Assembly (NCBI GenBank): GCA_902806595.1
Contig: CADCXC010000013.1
Span: 62,001-126,000, forward strand
Length of the DNA stretch: 64,000 bases
From: Pyrenopolyporus hunteri
Taxonomy: Eukaryota > Ascomycota > Sordariomycetes > Xylariales > Hypoxylaceae
Direction: 5' to 3'
The translations under genes and the position numbers were made by a program. A model generated the notes under the pieces. That model did no database searches. It saw nothing but the letters and a program-made list of their open reading frames with translations, and was not told where the DNA came from. Below are positions 1 through 11,394 of this stretch, piece by piece; the stretch's first letter is position 1, and each line of letters starts with the position of its first letter.

Positions 1-1834
1 TCGGGCAACATCCTTGAAGCGGAGGTGGAAGCCGCGGGCCTCGGCGCTGATCACGAGGAACATGCCATATAGACGCCTGGGATACTCGACCTCGGGAAGG
101 AAAGACGGGTCGAGGCGGAAGCTGAGAGCCACCTTGGTGGGCGTGAAGTAGTTGGTCTTCAGGATGGCGTTGTTGAAGATGCGGAATGCCGTCATCACCA
201 TCTCTTCGTGCTCGTTGGACACTTCTCGGGTGATAGCCTCCTTAAGCTTGGCATCCGACAGAACCTCGACGGCCGGGGTCGGCGCGATCAAGCTCTTCTC
301 AAACCCGGGGCCCACGCTGAGGTGGACGCTAGCGAACGCGGCGTATAGCAGACGCACTAGGTTAGGGTAGTACGAGATGATCTCGAGGATGTAGTCCGGC
401 GTGAAGGTCTCGGTACGGAGACGACGCTTCAGCTTAGACAGGATCTCGACGTGCGCCGGGTTCCTGGAGTCCAAAGCTTGCCTGATGGATACGAATTCCG
501 TGCCGAGACGGTTGAGGAAGTGCTGGACAAAGACCCAGACGCAGTGCCCGTAGACGGTCTCCTGCAAGCTTAGCGCGCCGGACGCGAAGAGGAAGTGAAA
601 CTTGTTTTGAGGCAGGCAGTATAGGAGGGAAATCTCCTTGGTGATCTGGTGAATCGACTGCTCGATCGGCATGGGTTCGGTGTCTAAGTTCGTGGCCGGC
701 TTGAGATAGATACTCATGACGGTGATGCCGTTGGAGAACTGCTCCACGTACTTCCTGGTGCTCGTGACGCCGTAGTAGTGGTACAGGTCGCTCATAGCGC
801 TGAATATACCCCGGGCAGTGCGGGATCGGAAAGCTATGACGAGACGCTTCTCCTCAGAGCCTTCAATATCGAAGACCTCGATCACGGGTCCCGTCCTGTG
901 GACGGCCAGCTTGATGATGTCGTCGTAGATCTGCTTGGTGTTCTTGGTCGCCTTGGTCAAGAACATGCGGTCGCTTATGATCTCGAGACGCGTCTCGCCC
1001 GGTTCCGGGTTCGGGTCCACAAACTGGCACTGGTATACGAAGTAGCATCGCAGAGAGGCCTTGGACGACGGATCGTTCGAGATGGTGCCGGGGGAACGGA
1101 ACGTCTCCACGCGGAAACGCTTGTTAGGGTCGGCGTTGTCCAGGTACTTAGACTCGAGCCTGTTCTCGAACCGCGGGCCGTGCAAGGAGCTCTTACCAGG
1201 CACGCTCGTGTCGATATAGATGGCATGGTCGGTAGCCTCCATGTCCAGGCGGATCTCCTCGCGCTTGTCCACGCGAGCGTACGCCGCGACCTTGGCGGCG
1301 TACATGGAGGTGATGTGTGTCGCGATGACATCGGCGCTCTCCATCTGGAAGTAGACGTCATCGATTCCCAGCTCGTTGTAGAACCAGGAGACTTGCTCGT
1401 CGAGATGCGCTTCGGGGATCCATCCTTGCTTGAGGATAATGCTCTTGACTGTTTACCGTACGTTAGAAAACAATAAAAGGGCGCGGATGAGCAATCGTTC
1501 CCGACTGACCTTGCTTTATCTGCTCATCGCGTCCCTTAAACTCGGGGGCGATGTATCCCACAGTGGCAGATCGCAGGACCCTGTGTCCGTTACCTCCCAG
1601 AGTCGCCAAAGGGACCGTGAAGTGAGTGGGTTGAGGCGAAGGATGCCGAGAGGGTTCTTCCACACCCTGAACCTTACCCAGTAGCTTGTTAGCTGGGGTC
1701 GGGGTTATCCCATTGGTCGTCATGGTCTGGGCTTTAGGATCTACGGCCTCAAACGACTCAAACGGATCAATATACCGAGGAAACCTATCCAAAGGAAGGT
1801 CAGTCGTCTGAATCGTCAACATCTTAACCACCAT
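1..1834 (-). CDS. GDH2: NAD-specific glutamate dehydrogenase, N-terminal part (runs off left edge)
   Basis: This enzyme of the large (about 115 kDa) fungal class converts glutamate to 2-oxoglutarate and ammonium with NAD and serves glutamate catabolism. I read exon 1 as 1834-1511 plus base 1510 and exon 2 from 1448 to the window edge. The 61-bp intron (1449-1509, donor GTCAGT, acceptor CAG) restores the frame across a Val codon. About 591 residues are present. After the intron come QGWIPEAHLDEQVSWFYNEL and GIDDVYFQ, typical of this family, and the last visible residues (AEARGFHLRFKDVAR) lead into the family's catalytic half, which lies outside the window. The start is the first ATG of the open frame; a second Met four residues in could also serve. 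No other gene lies within 6 kb upstream. The identification is by recognised family sequence, with no active-site residues in view. Confidence 0.9.
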
Positions 1835-3984
1835 GGCGAAGATGTAGGAGCTGGGCTAAGCGACCCGCAACTTAAAAGACAAAAGCAAGGAATAACGGGT
1901 AACGAAGGAGCATGGAGAGATCGAAAGCCACCATGAAACGGACAAGAGTAGACGATAGGCTAGTATAGGAACTTGAGGAAGAGGAAGGGCAGGGAGATTC
2001 CTCTTATAAGTCTTATAAGAAAGAGAAATTCAAGGGGTAACGGCGGAAGGCGTCATTGTAATGTCCAATGGTGGTATCTCTCTTCTCATCGGGGACCAGG
2101 GACTACCCGAAGATCCACGTTGTACCATAAGGCAGTGAGTAGGTGAGCGAGTGAGTGAGCAAGCGAACGAGCGGTCGTATAAGGTCGTCTCGGTACAAGA
2201 AACATGATAGGATATCGCCTCGGGGATTTTCAGGTTCCATATTAATATTAATGAAGATGGAAAGGGGGAAGGAAAACAGCACAAAACACAACCTCGCAAC
2301 CTCGGGAGTCCGCTCAACACAAGATTCGAAAGTAAAAATTAAAAATAAACACGAATGCCGTTATCGTGATCCGAATTGCACGGACCAAAGTACCAGGAAC
2401 ATGGAGCCTACCTCACCGCTCGATGAGTTTGGCAGCGCCGTGGTTGTTAGAGTTACGCTGCCGCTGGTACTCCTGCTGATAAGGGGAATCTAATAATACA
2501 AAACAGGCTGAACGATAAAGAGACGTACCGACGAAGCGTGAGGCGACGTTGGCTCCGGAATTAACTTAATGAGACGCACAGGTCCACAATTACGACGACA
2601 GGAGACTGGCCGGCCTGAAAAACCGAGCTGCAAGATCTACCCTCGCGAGGTGTTAGTAGGGTTACAGAAAGAGAGATTATAGAGAGGGAGAAGAGAGGTA
2701 TGTCGATCCGAAATATGCAATAATACAAGAAAAAATAACCAAAAAAAGACCACAGCGACTAACGGCAAGCGTGCGTGTGGCTAGCTGGATGGGGGTGTTG
2801 ATTGGCGGCCGGAATAAGCCGCGGGGAAGTAGGTTGTACCTTAATAAAGACGATGCAAGAACCTCGATATATGCTTCAAGGTTTCTGGAACAGAGTTGGA
2901 TGTAGCGCGGCGGAGGTCTTTAAATCTCCTTAAATAGCCTCTTGCTATACGAACGTGTCGGTAGATAGGCGCAACAACGTCCTCGAGGTCCCCGAAATAT
3001 CTATATCGGGTTAGGCTAGGACGTCGTTTAAAAAAAGGTAGAAAGGTAAAAAGGTAAGCAATAGATAACGCACAGCCCTGTTGTTGCGGCGTCGATTATA
3101 CGGCGACGAGCGGAAAGAGATAACAATGACGGGGCAAAGATTTGAGGCTAACGCCGTAAGGGGGGAAGGGGGAAGGGGGGGAAGAAACGCCGAAGAAATT
3201 TGAACCGGCGAGAATTTAGAACAATTAGCAACCCGAGAGAGGACTTGGGTATGGAGGTGGTGAAGCGAGTAGGTAAGCAGAAGATTACGATTTAGACCCA
3301 ATTCGTCGTTTCGTCCATAGTCAAATCTTCGGATTGATGACGATCGTGAAGTTGAGAAAAGGGAGCCACCGGCTTCTTATATACTATACCGTAAAAAAAA
3401 CAAGGAAACACGTCTTTCCCTTTCCCTAGGCCGGCCGTGCTGGTAACTGTACGGTACGGCGAGGATCAATTCCAGCGTGTGACGGACGGAGAGGCAGACA
3501 ATCCCTGCTGGGGTCGACTAAACCCAGGGTTTCCCGAGCTGCCTATGGGGAGTACATCTGGCATGTACAGTTACGGTTCTTCGAAACCTGAGGATCATTG
3601 GAGGGAGGGGAGAGAATGGTGGAGCGGGAAGGGCGAAAGACTGTGCGTGTGCGTATACGGTATAGCTACGTACGGTTAGTGGTAATAGCATAGTAAGAGG
3701 AAAGAACAAGAAGAATACCAATCGAAGATTCTTTCATCACGGTGAACGTAAATGGAACGAAAGGAGAGGCTAACGACGCAACTAACTGGAACGGGCGGCG
3801 CGCGGAGCTGCAATTGGCCCAACGGCCTGGGTACCTGAAAATCCGCACAGCTGGGGGGTACATCGATACCGGGTTCGCCTAGGAGTCGCAGCGTCGTAGG
3901 AGGTACATGTATCTATTGTGTAGGTAGGTAGGCAGAAGGACGTCAAAAAAAGTAGCGCACTACCAAAACGCTTCAATTCCATCA

Positions 3985-4180
3985 ATATCTAACCGTACTT
4001 TAATATTTTATCTTTAATTTCGAAAATTCATATTATTATCTTGTTTAAAAATTTCAAAAATTATATAAACTATTATATAAATTATAAATATGTTATAATA
4101 ATTAATTTTTTATATTTTATCTATTTTTTAGACGGATATAAATTTTATTATTTTAAGTCCCTTAGTATTTATTGTTACGG
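3985..4180. other. AT-rich island
   Basis: About 200 bp are strongly AT-rich and full of TpA and ATT/AAT steps, in sharp contrast to the mixed-composition flanks. It encodes nothing. It could be a relic of a repeat mutated by RIP or simply an AT-rich spacer; no terminal repeats or coding remnant were seen. Confidence 0.6.
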
Positions 4181-4600
4181 GGTGCGCCAGTTATTTTGAC
4201 GTCCTCCTGGTAGGTACACGTCCATAGAGTTCCATAGGTACCTAGGCAGGTACCTAACCCCCGAGTCCTGGGCGGTGACAATCATCATTAGGTGGTACAA
4301 TACGTACATGTATGTACTCGCCAGCCAAGGGATTTGGCCATGCGGCGAGCATCCAGAACCTCGTTGGTAGAAAACAGCATCAGCGTCACATGTCTTCCTG
4401 AGCCGGGGTTTAGTGGATCGCGATGGATCTGCTATTGCGATCCAGGCGTTCTGAGATAAATTTTTTCTTCCCCTTCGTGTATTCGAACGGGTGTGTTTTT
4501 TTGGGTGAATGGAAGTTGTTGAACCCGTATCAAGTACCGACGGCTATTCGAGGCACTTTGGCTCCCTCCGCGGCTACCCCCTAAGCCCCAGAGTTGTATA

Positions 4601-4636
4601 TACCTAGGTACCTAGGTACGTACCTAGGCAGGTACC
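4601..4636. repeat. TAGGTACC palindromic array
   Basis: Alternating CCTAGG and GGTACC hexamers overlap to form TACCTAGGTACCTAGGTACG and continue with a CCTAGG-CAGG-TACC tail. Both hexamers are palindromes, so the array can fold on itself. Similar arrays recur in other spacers of the window. Confidence 0.8.
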
Positions 4637-5446
4637 GCAGGCGTTGTATCTCATGGTCCTCCATGTCTCCAGCTTTGAGGGGCCGCTAAAGATACCCAGG
4701 CCTCGACGTACCCACGCATCGACAATTCCCTCGCCTTGTCGGTACGGGGAATACTTACAACATTCCCCAACCCTTCCTTCAAATGGATATTCTTTCTCAG
4801 CTGGCCACGGGGATGGGATCCATTGAGCCAGGCCCCATTCCGCCTCAGCAGGCGAGTAAGCTCTTTTAAAATTACCTACATGAATGGGCAACGTGATCTC
4901 TTCCTCCGGGCTTGGTGGGAGGTAAGATTGGTAAGGCTTGGTAAAGTACCGTACCCAGGTAATATGCAAATCATTTGTCTGGCCGGAAGTGGTATCCAGT
5001 GTTTATTGTCTATGTCTGTGTGCAGCTCTGGCCGTCTTTGCACGCTGATCCCGTCTATCAATCGCTGCTAGTTTAAAGCTCTCCCTGTCCTCTCCTTATT
5101 TTCAGGAGAGACAGAGAGGGAGAGGCGGAAGAAGAAGAAGGAAAAGAAGGAGAGACGAGATCTAAGGCGGTAGATTTCGCCGGCTGAACGTGGACGTCCG
5201 TCTTCGCGTAAGGGAGACGGAGCTATCGCTCTACGGCATGGTCGCTTTCTCCGATAGCAGATAGCGGCTCATGGTATTGGGGGCTCGTGATCAACGACCT
5301 CTGACTCTCCTTTCTTACCGCCTTATTGCGAGCGCCGACGACGGCCCTGGCGCAAGTGTCATGTGCGATGATTCAATGGATGTTGCAATAACTATCGCTA
5401 TCGAGTTCATGGATGATGAAACATCGCGGAATAGGGGGAAATGGAA

Positions 5447-5480
5447 CATGGAGCATGGAGCATGGAGCATGGAACATGGG
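5447..5480. repeat. 7-bp tandem repeat (CATGGAG), about five copies
   Basis: CATGGAG is repeated three times exactly, followed by CATGGAA and CATGGG. It lies in the spacer with no gene call and shows no larger structure. Confidence 0.85.
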
Positions 5481-5745
5481 AAAAAACAGCAAACAGCTCT
5501 CGATGGTTCGGGAAACTGTCCGAGTTGAAAAGAAGAAGAATCAGAAGCGGCTGATGATCATCAAAACGGAACGATCGGTTTGGATTTTTACCGTTGGTAC
5601 TAACTACTCGGCTGCGACACGAAGATTACAGCTAATTCTCAAGTACCTGTATACTTAGAGCCCTTCTTGTTCCAAGTTACATGTACACAGGATGTCAATT
5701 GACTCAATTGACGTGACCGAGCAAGTTTTTTTTTCCCTTTTTTTT

Positions 5746-5777
<32 letters not shown>

Positions 5778-8436
5778 GAAAAGGAAAGTACTATCTGTGG
5801 GTATACGCCGTACCCTCTATACTTACAGGTACTTCGTACGTAAGTCGCCAAAGTCGCCAAAGTCAAGCCCATCTCAGGAAGACGGTGCCGGCTCTTAGCT
5901 TATCCCCCATAGGGCATAGCACGGCAACCCCGGCTCTGCACCTCTCGGGTGACTTGGTTAGGAGGTTCCACCTGCCCCGCGATTTCGACGGCGTCATCCA
6001 GGAACCGCACACGTAAAAATGCTGCGATTCTCCTTTTCTATTACCCCCATATTACTTGATAGCAGCGTCTATCGAGCCCAATCGAGCACCACGAGGTCAG
6101 CCGATTTGACGCCAGGCGACTCGGGCGTACCTCGTGATAGCTCAACAATTCTCTCTTGGCCCTTGCCGATGCATATTTTCGCATATATTCGCATATTGAC
6201 AGTCCCAGGGTTCCGCTTTCTCATTACTCAACTTGTCGCCCGGTCAGTGGTCCAACAAACTCCGTCCATCCCACTTGGTTTGGCGGATTGATGGGTTTAA
6301 AGGGGGTTTCCTCTCGGCTCCCATTTTCATGTCGACATCTGCCCCGAGAACAACGTCATAATGAACCGGCGTAGATCTCGAAACGAAGTACCGTTTTCCC
6401 TTTTTTTCATATTTCCCTTCCTCCATTTTCTCCTCCGTTCCCTTTCCCTCCCCGTCCCTGTCTCTGATATCCTCACCTTTTTTTTCTGCCTTCTCTTTCC
6501 TCTCCTGTGGAGACTCGCGCGAACAATTGCTTTCCTTCTTTCCTTCTTATGATAGGTCGTAGGTTAGGTGTGCTAGGTGACACTGCAGTGACAATCATTC
6601 GCCGCCATCGTCGTGGTGTCCGGGATAGGGAGTTGTGTGTTCAGCGTTCGTTCGTTCGTTTACTTCTTTCACTCTTAACGCAAGCGGGCTGCATGCCGGC
6701 TGCGTCTCCCGGAATTCCAGGAATGGTAAGCTCTTAAGACAACAAGCTCCCCGAAAATTGGACGACCTCTCGTCTCACCGGCTCATTCCTAGCCATACGT
6801 ACTGCTTCGTGGCAAACTCATAGGAAAGTAAAGGAGAAGAGGATCTTGAAAGACGACGACTATGGGGAACGGTAAGGTTCCACAACAATACGGAGAGGAG
6901 GGATCCGTTCTGGATTACACAGCGTCTATCGATCGATAGAAGATTACGGTCCAGGCCAGGGCTATTTTTAAACTCGTTTCCACGTTTTGCCCCGTAGCCT
7001 CCTATCAGTGATTATACGCATATCAACGACCCCTGAATCGAAGATAAGCACCGCCACGAGTGTGGAGTTGTGCGACGGCCAACGGGGTCAACAATACGAG
7101 AGCAACCTTTTTGGGCTTCTCCTTTTTCCTTTTTTTTTTTTTTTTTTTTCCAACTTCCTTCCCGTCGGTTCACTTTCGTCGGAAATGGGAACCCTTTCGG
7201 TTTCGATATTTCATGCAATCAACTCGGCATCGCAATGTCACGGTGTGATCCGAGCTTTTTCGTACACACACATATATACACCTAAGTAACTTGCCCTTCG
7301 GTTCAGGAGATTCAAAGGTTAGCCGCAACATTTAACCATTCCCGGGCAGAGTGTAGGATCAACGCATGTGGCATTCATTTATTCAGGAACGGCCCGCGAT
7401 GGGATATGCAAAGAAAGGTAGGCTTCGGTTGGAACCGCACTGCCGGTGCTCGTCGCAGAAGATGCAACGATCTCTACGCGCCCTTTACTTGCCAAGTTAG
7501 ATTTGCCGAGTGGTGATGGGGCAGGCCACGCAATTGAACATTAATTGCTATTAAATTCTCTCCCTACCTACTTATTGTGGTCGTAACGTTGTCGTGATTT
7601 ACGAGTCTTTCGGGTTGGATCGAGAAAAGGAGGGCAAGCCGTCGTTACAGTGCAGCGATGATCCAGCAACTAATACCTGTCCTCACGCTTCCCATGCTTG
7701 AAAGGCAATATATTTGATCTCACCAAGAAAGCTTGACGAAGCTTGTCAGCTAATTTGTACAACGCGAACGAGTTGCTTGCCCGCGGACACGTTGCGGATA
7801 TTCACACTCTTACATGATCGATGGAGGAGGAGGTTGAATTCCCACTTCCGTCTTGAATCTCCGTGTTCAATTTTCGTCTCGTAAGGAAGTAGGATCGATT
7901 TGTCTTTTTAGATGGATCGTGACTAACAATATGACGATTTTACGTACACTTATCATATCAAATATGTACGTATTGCGCTATCCAGCCCCGATGGAAGCTA
8001 CATACATGCTCGTCCGCGTTAGGGGGATCCGAACTACGTAATTGTCCACTATTCCACTATTCCGCCATGTACAGTACATTAAGGTATTACATTATTACTC
8101 CAGTGCCGTTTTCCTTCAACCCCACCTACTTTCGGGGTCAGGGTAGTCGTTGCCGCCGCCGAAAAGAAAATCAAGATTGGGGTAGTTTAGATCGCGGGGT
8201 TTTTCTTATCGAAGAGGGAAAAAAAAGAAAACTCAAATCGGGTTGGCGAGACGTTACCAACGCAACTCAACCACCTTCAACCACATGCACCACGCGACCA
8301 GCAACGATTATTCCTCCAATATCCCGTTCGGTAGGAGATCGAGGCGGTCCAACGCGTCAACGGGGCTTGTTCATCTTTTCTTCTAGCCAATCTAGGACAA
8401 ATCAAAAGTAACCAACCTTGGTAATCTACAATTAGA

Positions 8437-10104
8437 ATGAGCGACTCATTTGACCAATCGCGATTTTCGAATCTCCGTGCTCAGGCTGAAATCTTAGATG
8501 GGGAGGATGAGCTCCGTCATTTGAGGGACGAGTTTCGGGTCCCCACCAAGGCTGATATCAAACGGACGACCCTCGCGCACCAACGGGAAGATCAGCAGGG
8601 ACAGCAACAGCGACAGCAGCAACAGCGACAGCAACAGCAAAGCGAAGGCAAAGGCAAAGGTGAAGATGAACTGCCACTTTCGGTCTGTAGCAACCCGAGA
8701 ACGATTACTAGTACTGAAATAAATGAAATTCCCTAGATCGTAAAGACCACCCCGCCGCCCCAGCCGACGAGACGACCGCGTGTACGTATCTGTGCGGGAA
8801 CTCCCTCGGGCTGCAACCCAAAAGAACGGCAACTCGCATCGACCAGTATCTGCAGACCTGGTCCACGCAAGGCGTCCAGGGGCACTTCAAGCCTCTGGAC
8901 GACTCCCCCCTGCCGACATGGCTCGACGCCGACGCCCGAGCCGCCAAATTAATGGCCCCCGTCGTCGGGGCGGATGAATCAGAGGTGGCCGTCATGCAGA
9001 CCCTGACGGCAAACTTGCACCTGCTGATGTCGGCCTTCTACCGTCCGGACCCGAAGGGGAAGCACAAGATCATCCTGGAGAGCAAGGCCTTCCCGAGCGA
9101 TCATGTAAGAGCATGATGATTATGATGATCCGCGTGATTCGAAGCATACCCCATCCACATGTGCGTTCGCTGAGACGTGACAGTTCGCCGTGCTGAGCCA
9201 GATCCGCCACCACGGCCTCTCGCCAGACACCTCCATGGTGAAGGTAGAGTCGCCCTACTCCGAGGACGCGCTCATCACCACCTACGACATTCAGTCGATC
9301 ATCTCGAAGCACGCCCAAGACACCGCCCTGATCCTGCTGCCCGGCATCCAGTACTACACCGGCCAGCTGCTAGATATCCCGACCATCACCGCGTTCGCGC
9401 ACAAGCACGACATCTTCATCATCTGGGACTTGGCCCACGCCGTCGGCAACGTCCCCCTCCACCTGCGCGACTGGGACGTGGACGCGGCCGTCTGGTGCAC
9501 GTACAAGTACCTGAACGGCGGACCCGGCTGCATAGGAGGCATGTTCGTCAACACCCGGCACAGCTTAGTGACTACCGCCATCACCGACGAGGAGCCCGAG
9601 AGAGGCTACGGGAAGCGGCTGTCGGGTTGGTGGGGGAACGACAAAGCAACCCGCTTCCAGATGGAGACCAAGTTCCACCCCGCGAAAGGGGCGGCCGGGT
9701 TCCAGCTGAGCAACCCCAGCATCCTCGATATCACGAGTCTGAGCGCATCGCTCGAAGTCTTCGAGCTCGCCGGTGGCGTCGCGCCTCTACGAGAGAAGTC
9801 TAAGAAGCTGACGGCTTTCCTCGAGCAGTGCCTCTTCCTCCTGTCCGAAGACGCGAAGCAGCTCTTCAGGATCATCACGCCGTCCGACCCGGGCCAGCGC
9901 GGCGCCCAGCTGAGCCTACTACTGGCGGACGGTCTCCTAAGCTTCGTGATGCAGGAATTCGAGAAGAGCGGGGTCGTCGTAGACGAGAGGAAGCCGAACG
10001 TGATCCGCGTCGCTCCGGCGCCCCTATACAACACCTTCACGGACTGCGTCGCGTTTTCTGAGGCCTTTGAGTCGGCACTGCTGGCGGCGCAGAATTCAAT
10101 TTAG
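8437..10104 (+). CDS. BNA5: kynureninase
   Basis: Kynureninase is a cytosolic PLP enzyme that splits 3-hydroxykynurenine to 3-hydroxyanthranilate and alanine in de novo NAD synthesis from tryptophan. I join 8437-8659, 8737-9104 and 9184-10104 (503 residues). Intron 1 (77 bp, GTGAAG..CCTAG) and intron 2 (79 bp, GTAAGA..ACAG) keep phase. Diagnostic segments are CTYLCGNSLGLQPKRT near residue 84, FPSDH at the second exon join, WDLAHAVGNVPLHLRDWD, and YKYLNGGPGC with the expected PLP lysine near residue 305. The N-terminal frame shows EFRVPTKADIKRTTL, common in fungal members. Unusual is a Gln-rich insert (about residues 53-68, with Arg interruptions) and a GKGK stretch just before intron 1, where fungal homologues usually have a short linker. 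The start is the first ATG in frame. Confidence 0.95.
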
Positions 10105-10908
10105 CCCACTACTGTTTGATGCCCGGCGTTATCGTCTAGAATTTTCCATTACGCGGTGCCAGATTTTGCGTCGTAATCAAAATGATGATGATGAGGTTAG
10201 ATTGTGCGTAGGATACCGTTGGGATAGAGTTATAGCGACTCGTATGATATCACGCCTCCACGTTTTATCGCCCAAATGTTTCGTGGGCCTCGGTTTATTG
10301 TTCGCAAAAGGTTCAAGTTGTAGTTGACGCAGACTTTCGGCGAAGATCCACTCTCTTTCTTCCCTTCATCAGAAAGAAAAGAATTAAACAAATTTCACAC
10401 CACGAATATTACAGTCACCCTCAAACCTCTCATATTGAGGCCTCCCCTTATTTGAAAATGCTAGTTATTATTAACTCTAAATCGGGTTGTGTGGGCTAGC
10501 ATCACGCTGTCACGTACTGGATAATTGTCAGAGGCAATCCGATGACAAGTGCCTTTAGAAGACCATTCTTCATTCCTCGTTGGCTCGCAACGAGATGTTT
10601 TGAGACTAGCTCTAGAAGACACCCAACCCTATGCTCCCTATTGACCCAAGGAGAATTAACAGCAGAAAATAACCAATAACCAAGCAGTAAAAAATGGACC
10701 ATGCCAGAAAGCCCGTTAAGAATACATGGACATAGAAAGAGAAGAGGAGCAAAATGATAAACAAAAGAGAAAAGCCGTCGGGGTAGAATCGTGCAATATA
10801 CATCTCAGTTCATTGCCATTATTCCTCCTGAGTCTTCGTTCCTCATCGATTCATCTCCCTCATTCCCCCACCCTCCCTCCTACCTCTAAGCTGCCCTTTT
10901 AAGCCGAT
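10105..10908. other. convergent spacer
   Basis: This stretch lies between the stop of kynureninase and the stop of the minus-strand secreted protein gene, so it should hold both 3' ends. I saw no gene in it. A pyrimidine-rich segment (about 10820-10890) lies next to the secreted-protein stop. Confidence 0.6.
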
Positions 10909-11394
10909 TTAAGGGAAACTCGGCGTCGAAGCCCCACCGGAGGGAGCGGCGGGGAATCCACTAGGGAGTCCAGTCGGGACCTCGCCGCCGGGGAATTCAC
11001 CGGAAGAACCGCTGAGCGAGCCGCCGCCCGGTAGACCCGTGGGGATACCGCTGGGCACGGCACCGCCCGAGGGGAAGCCCGGGAAACTAGGCTGCCCGCC
11101 GGCTCCCGCGCCTTGGCCTCCGGATGGCGGCGTGAACTGCGGGGCTGCGGGGCTCTGCCCGCTTCCCGGCTGGCCTTGCTGTCCCGACTGGCCGAAACCA
11201 GGGAAGCCGGCGCCGCCCGTGGGGAGCGCGGGCGCTGCGCCGAAGGACTCGCTAGCGGTGGGCGTGGGGAACGATCCCACGGCGGGAGTCAGACCGGTTA
11301 CTTGGGGAGCGCTCGGGGGCGTGCTGGGGAGCTCGGCGGGCAGGCCGATGGCGACGGCGAAGAGGGCCGCGAGGGGAAGGGCTGTGAAGAGCAT
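10909..11394 (-). CDS. small secreted Pro/Gly/Ser-rich protein
   Basis: The single-exon frame encodes 161 residues. Residues 1 to about 18 form a clear signal peptide (MLFTALPLAALFAVAIGLPA). The rest is low-complexity, rich in Gly, Pro, Ser, Ala and Phe, with recurring GxPGFG-, GxPxFP- and PTGLPxG-like units and no cysteine, lysine or transmembrane segment. I recognise no family. Collagen-like or cell-wall-associated structural proteins of fungi have this kind of composition, and an extracellular structural or surface role is only an inference. The opposite strand also has long open frames, a side effect of the GC-rich repeats. The signal peptide and the exact reading of the repeats make this strand the more likely one. 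Confidence 0.7.
   Translation of the reverse strand: MLFTALPLAALFAVAIGLPAELPSTPPSAPQVTGLTPAVGSFPTPTASESFGAAPALPTGGAGFPGFGQSGQQGQPGSGQSPAAPQFTPPSGGQGAGAGGQPSFPGFPSGGAVPSGIPTGLPGGGSLSGSSGEFPGGEVPTGLPSGFPAAPSGGASTPSFP

Larger units (their letters stand above)
1835..8436. other. gene-poor spacer, 6.6 kb
   Basis: I found no convincing gene here. Open frames are short, lack recognisable motifs and overlap simple sequence such as pyrimidine runs near 6390-6540 and 7118-7150 and purine runs near 5100-5160 and 5725-5790. The spacer holds an AT-rich island, a TAGGTACC array and a 7-bp tandem repeat, listed separately. The first few hundred bases should contain the glutamate dehydrogenase promoter and leader, and the last few hundred the kynureninase promoter; I could not pick out defined sites. 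Confidence 0.6.

Noticed and set aside
778..1476. 232-codon plus-strand frame
   Set aside because: It lies antisense to the glutamate dehydrogenase exon, crosses its intron, and has no recognisable features.
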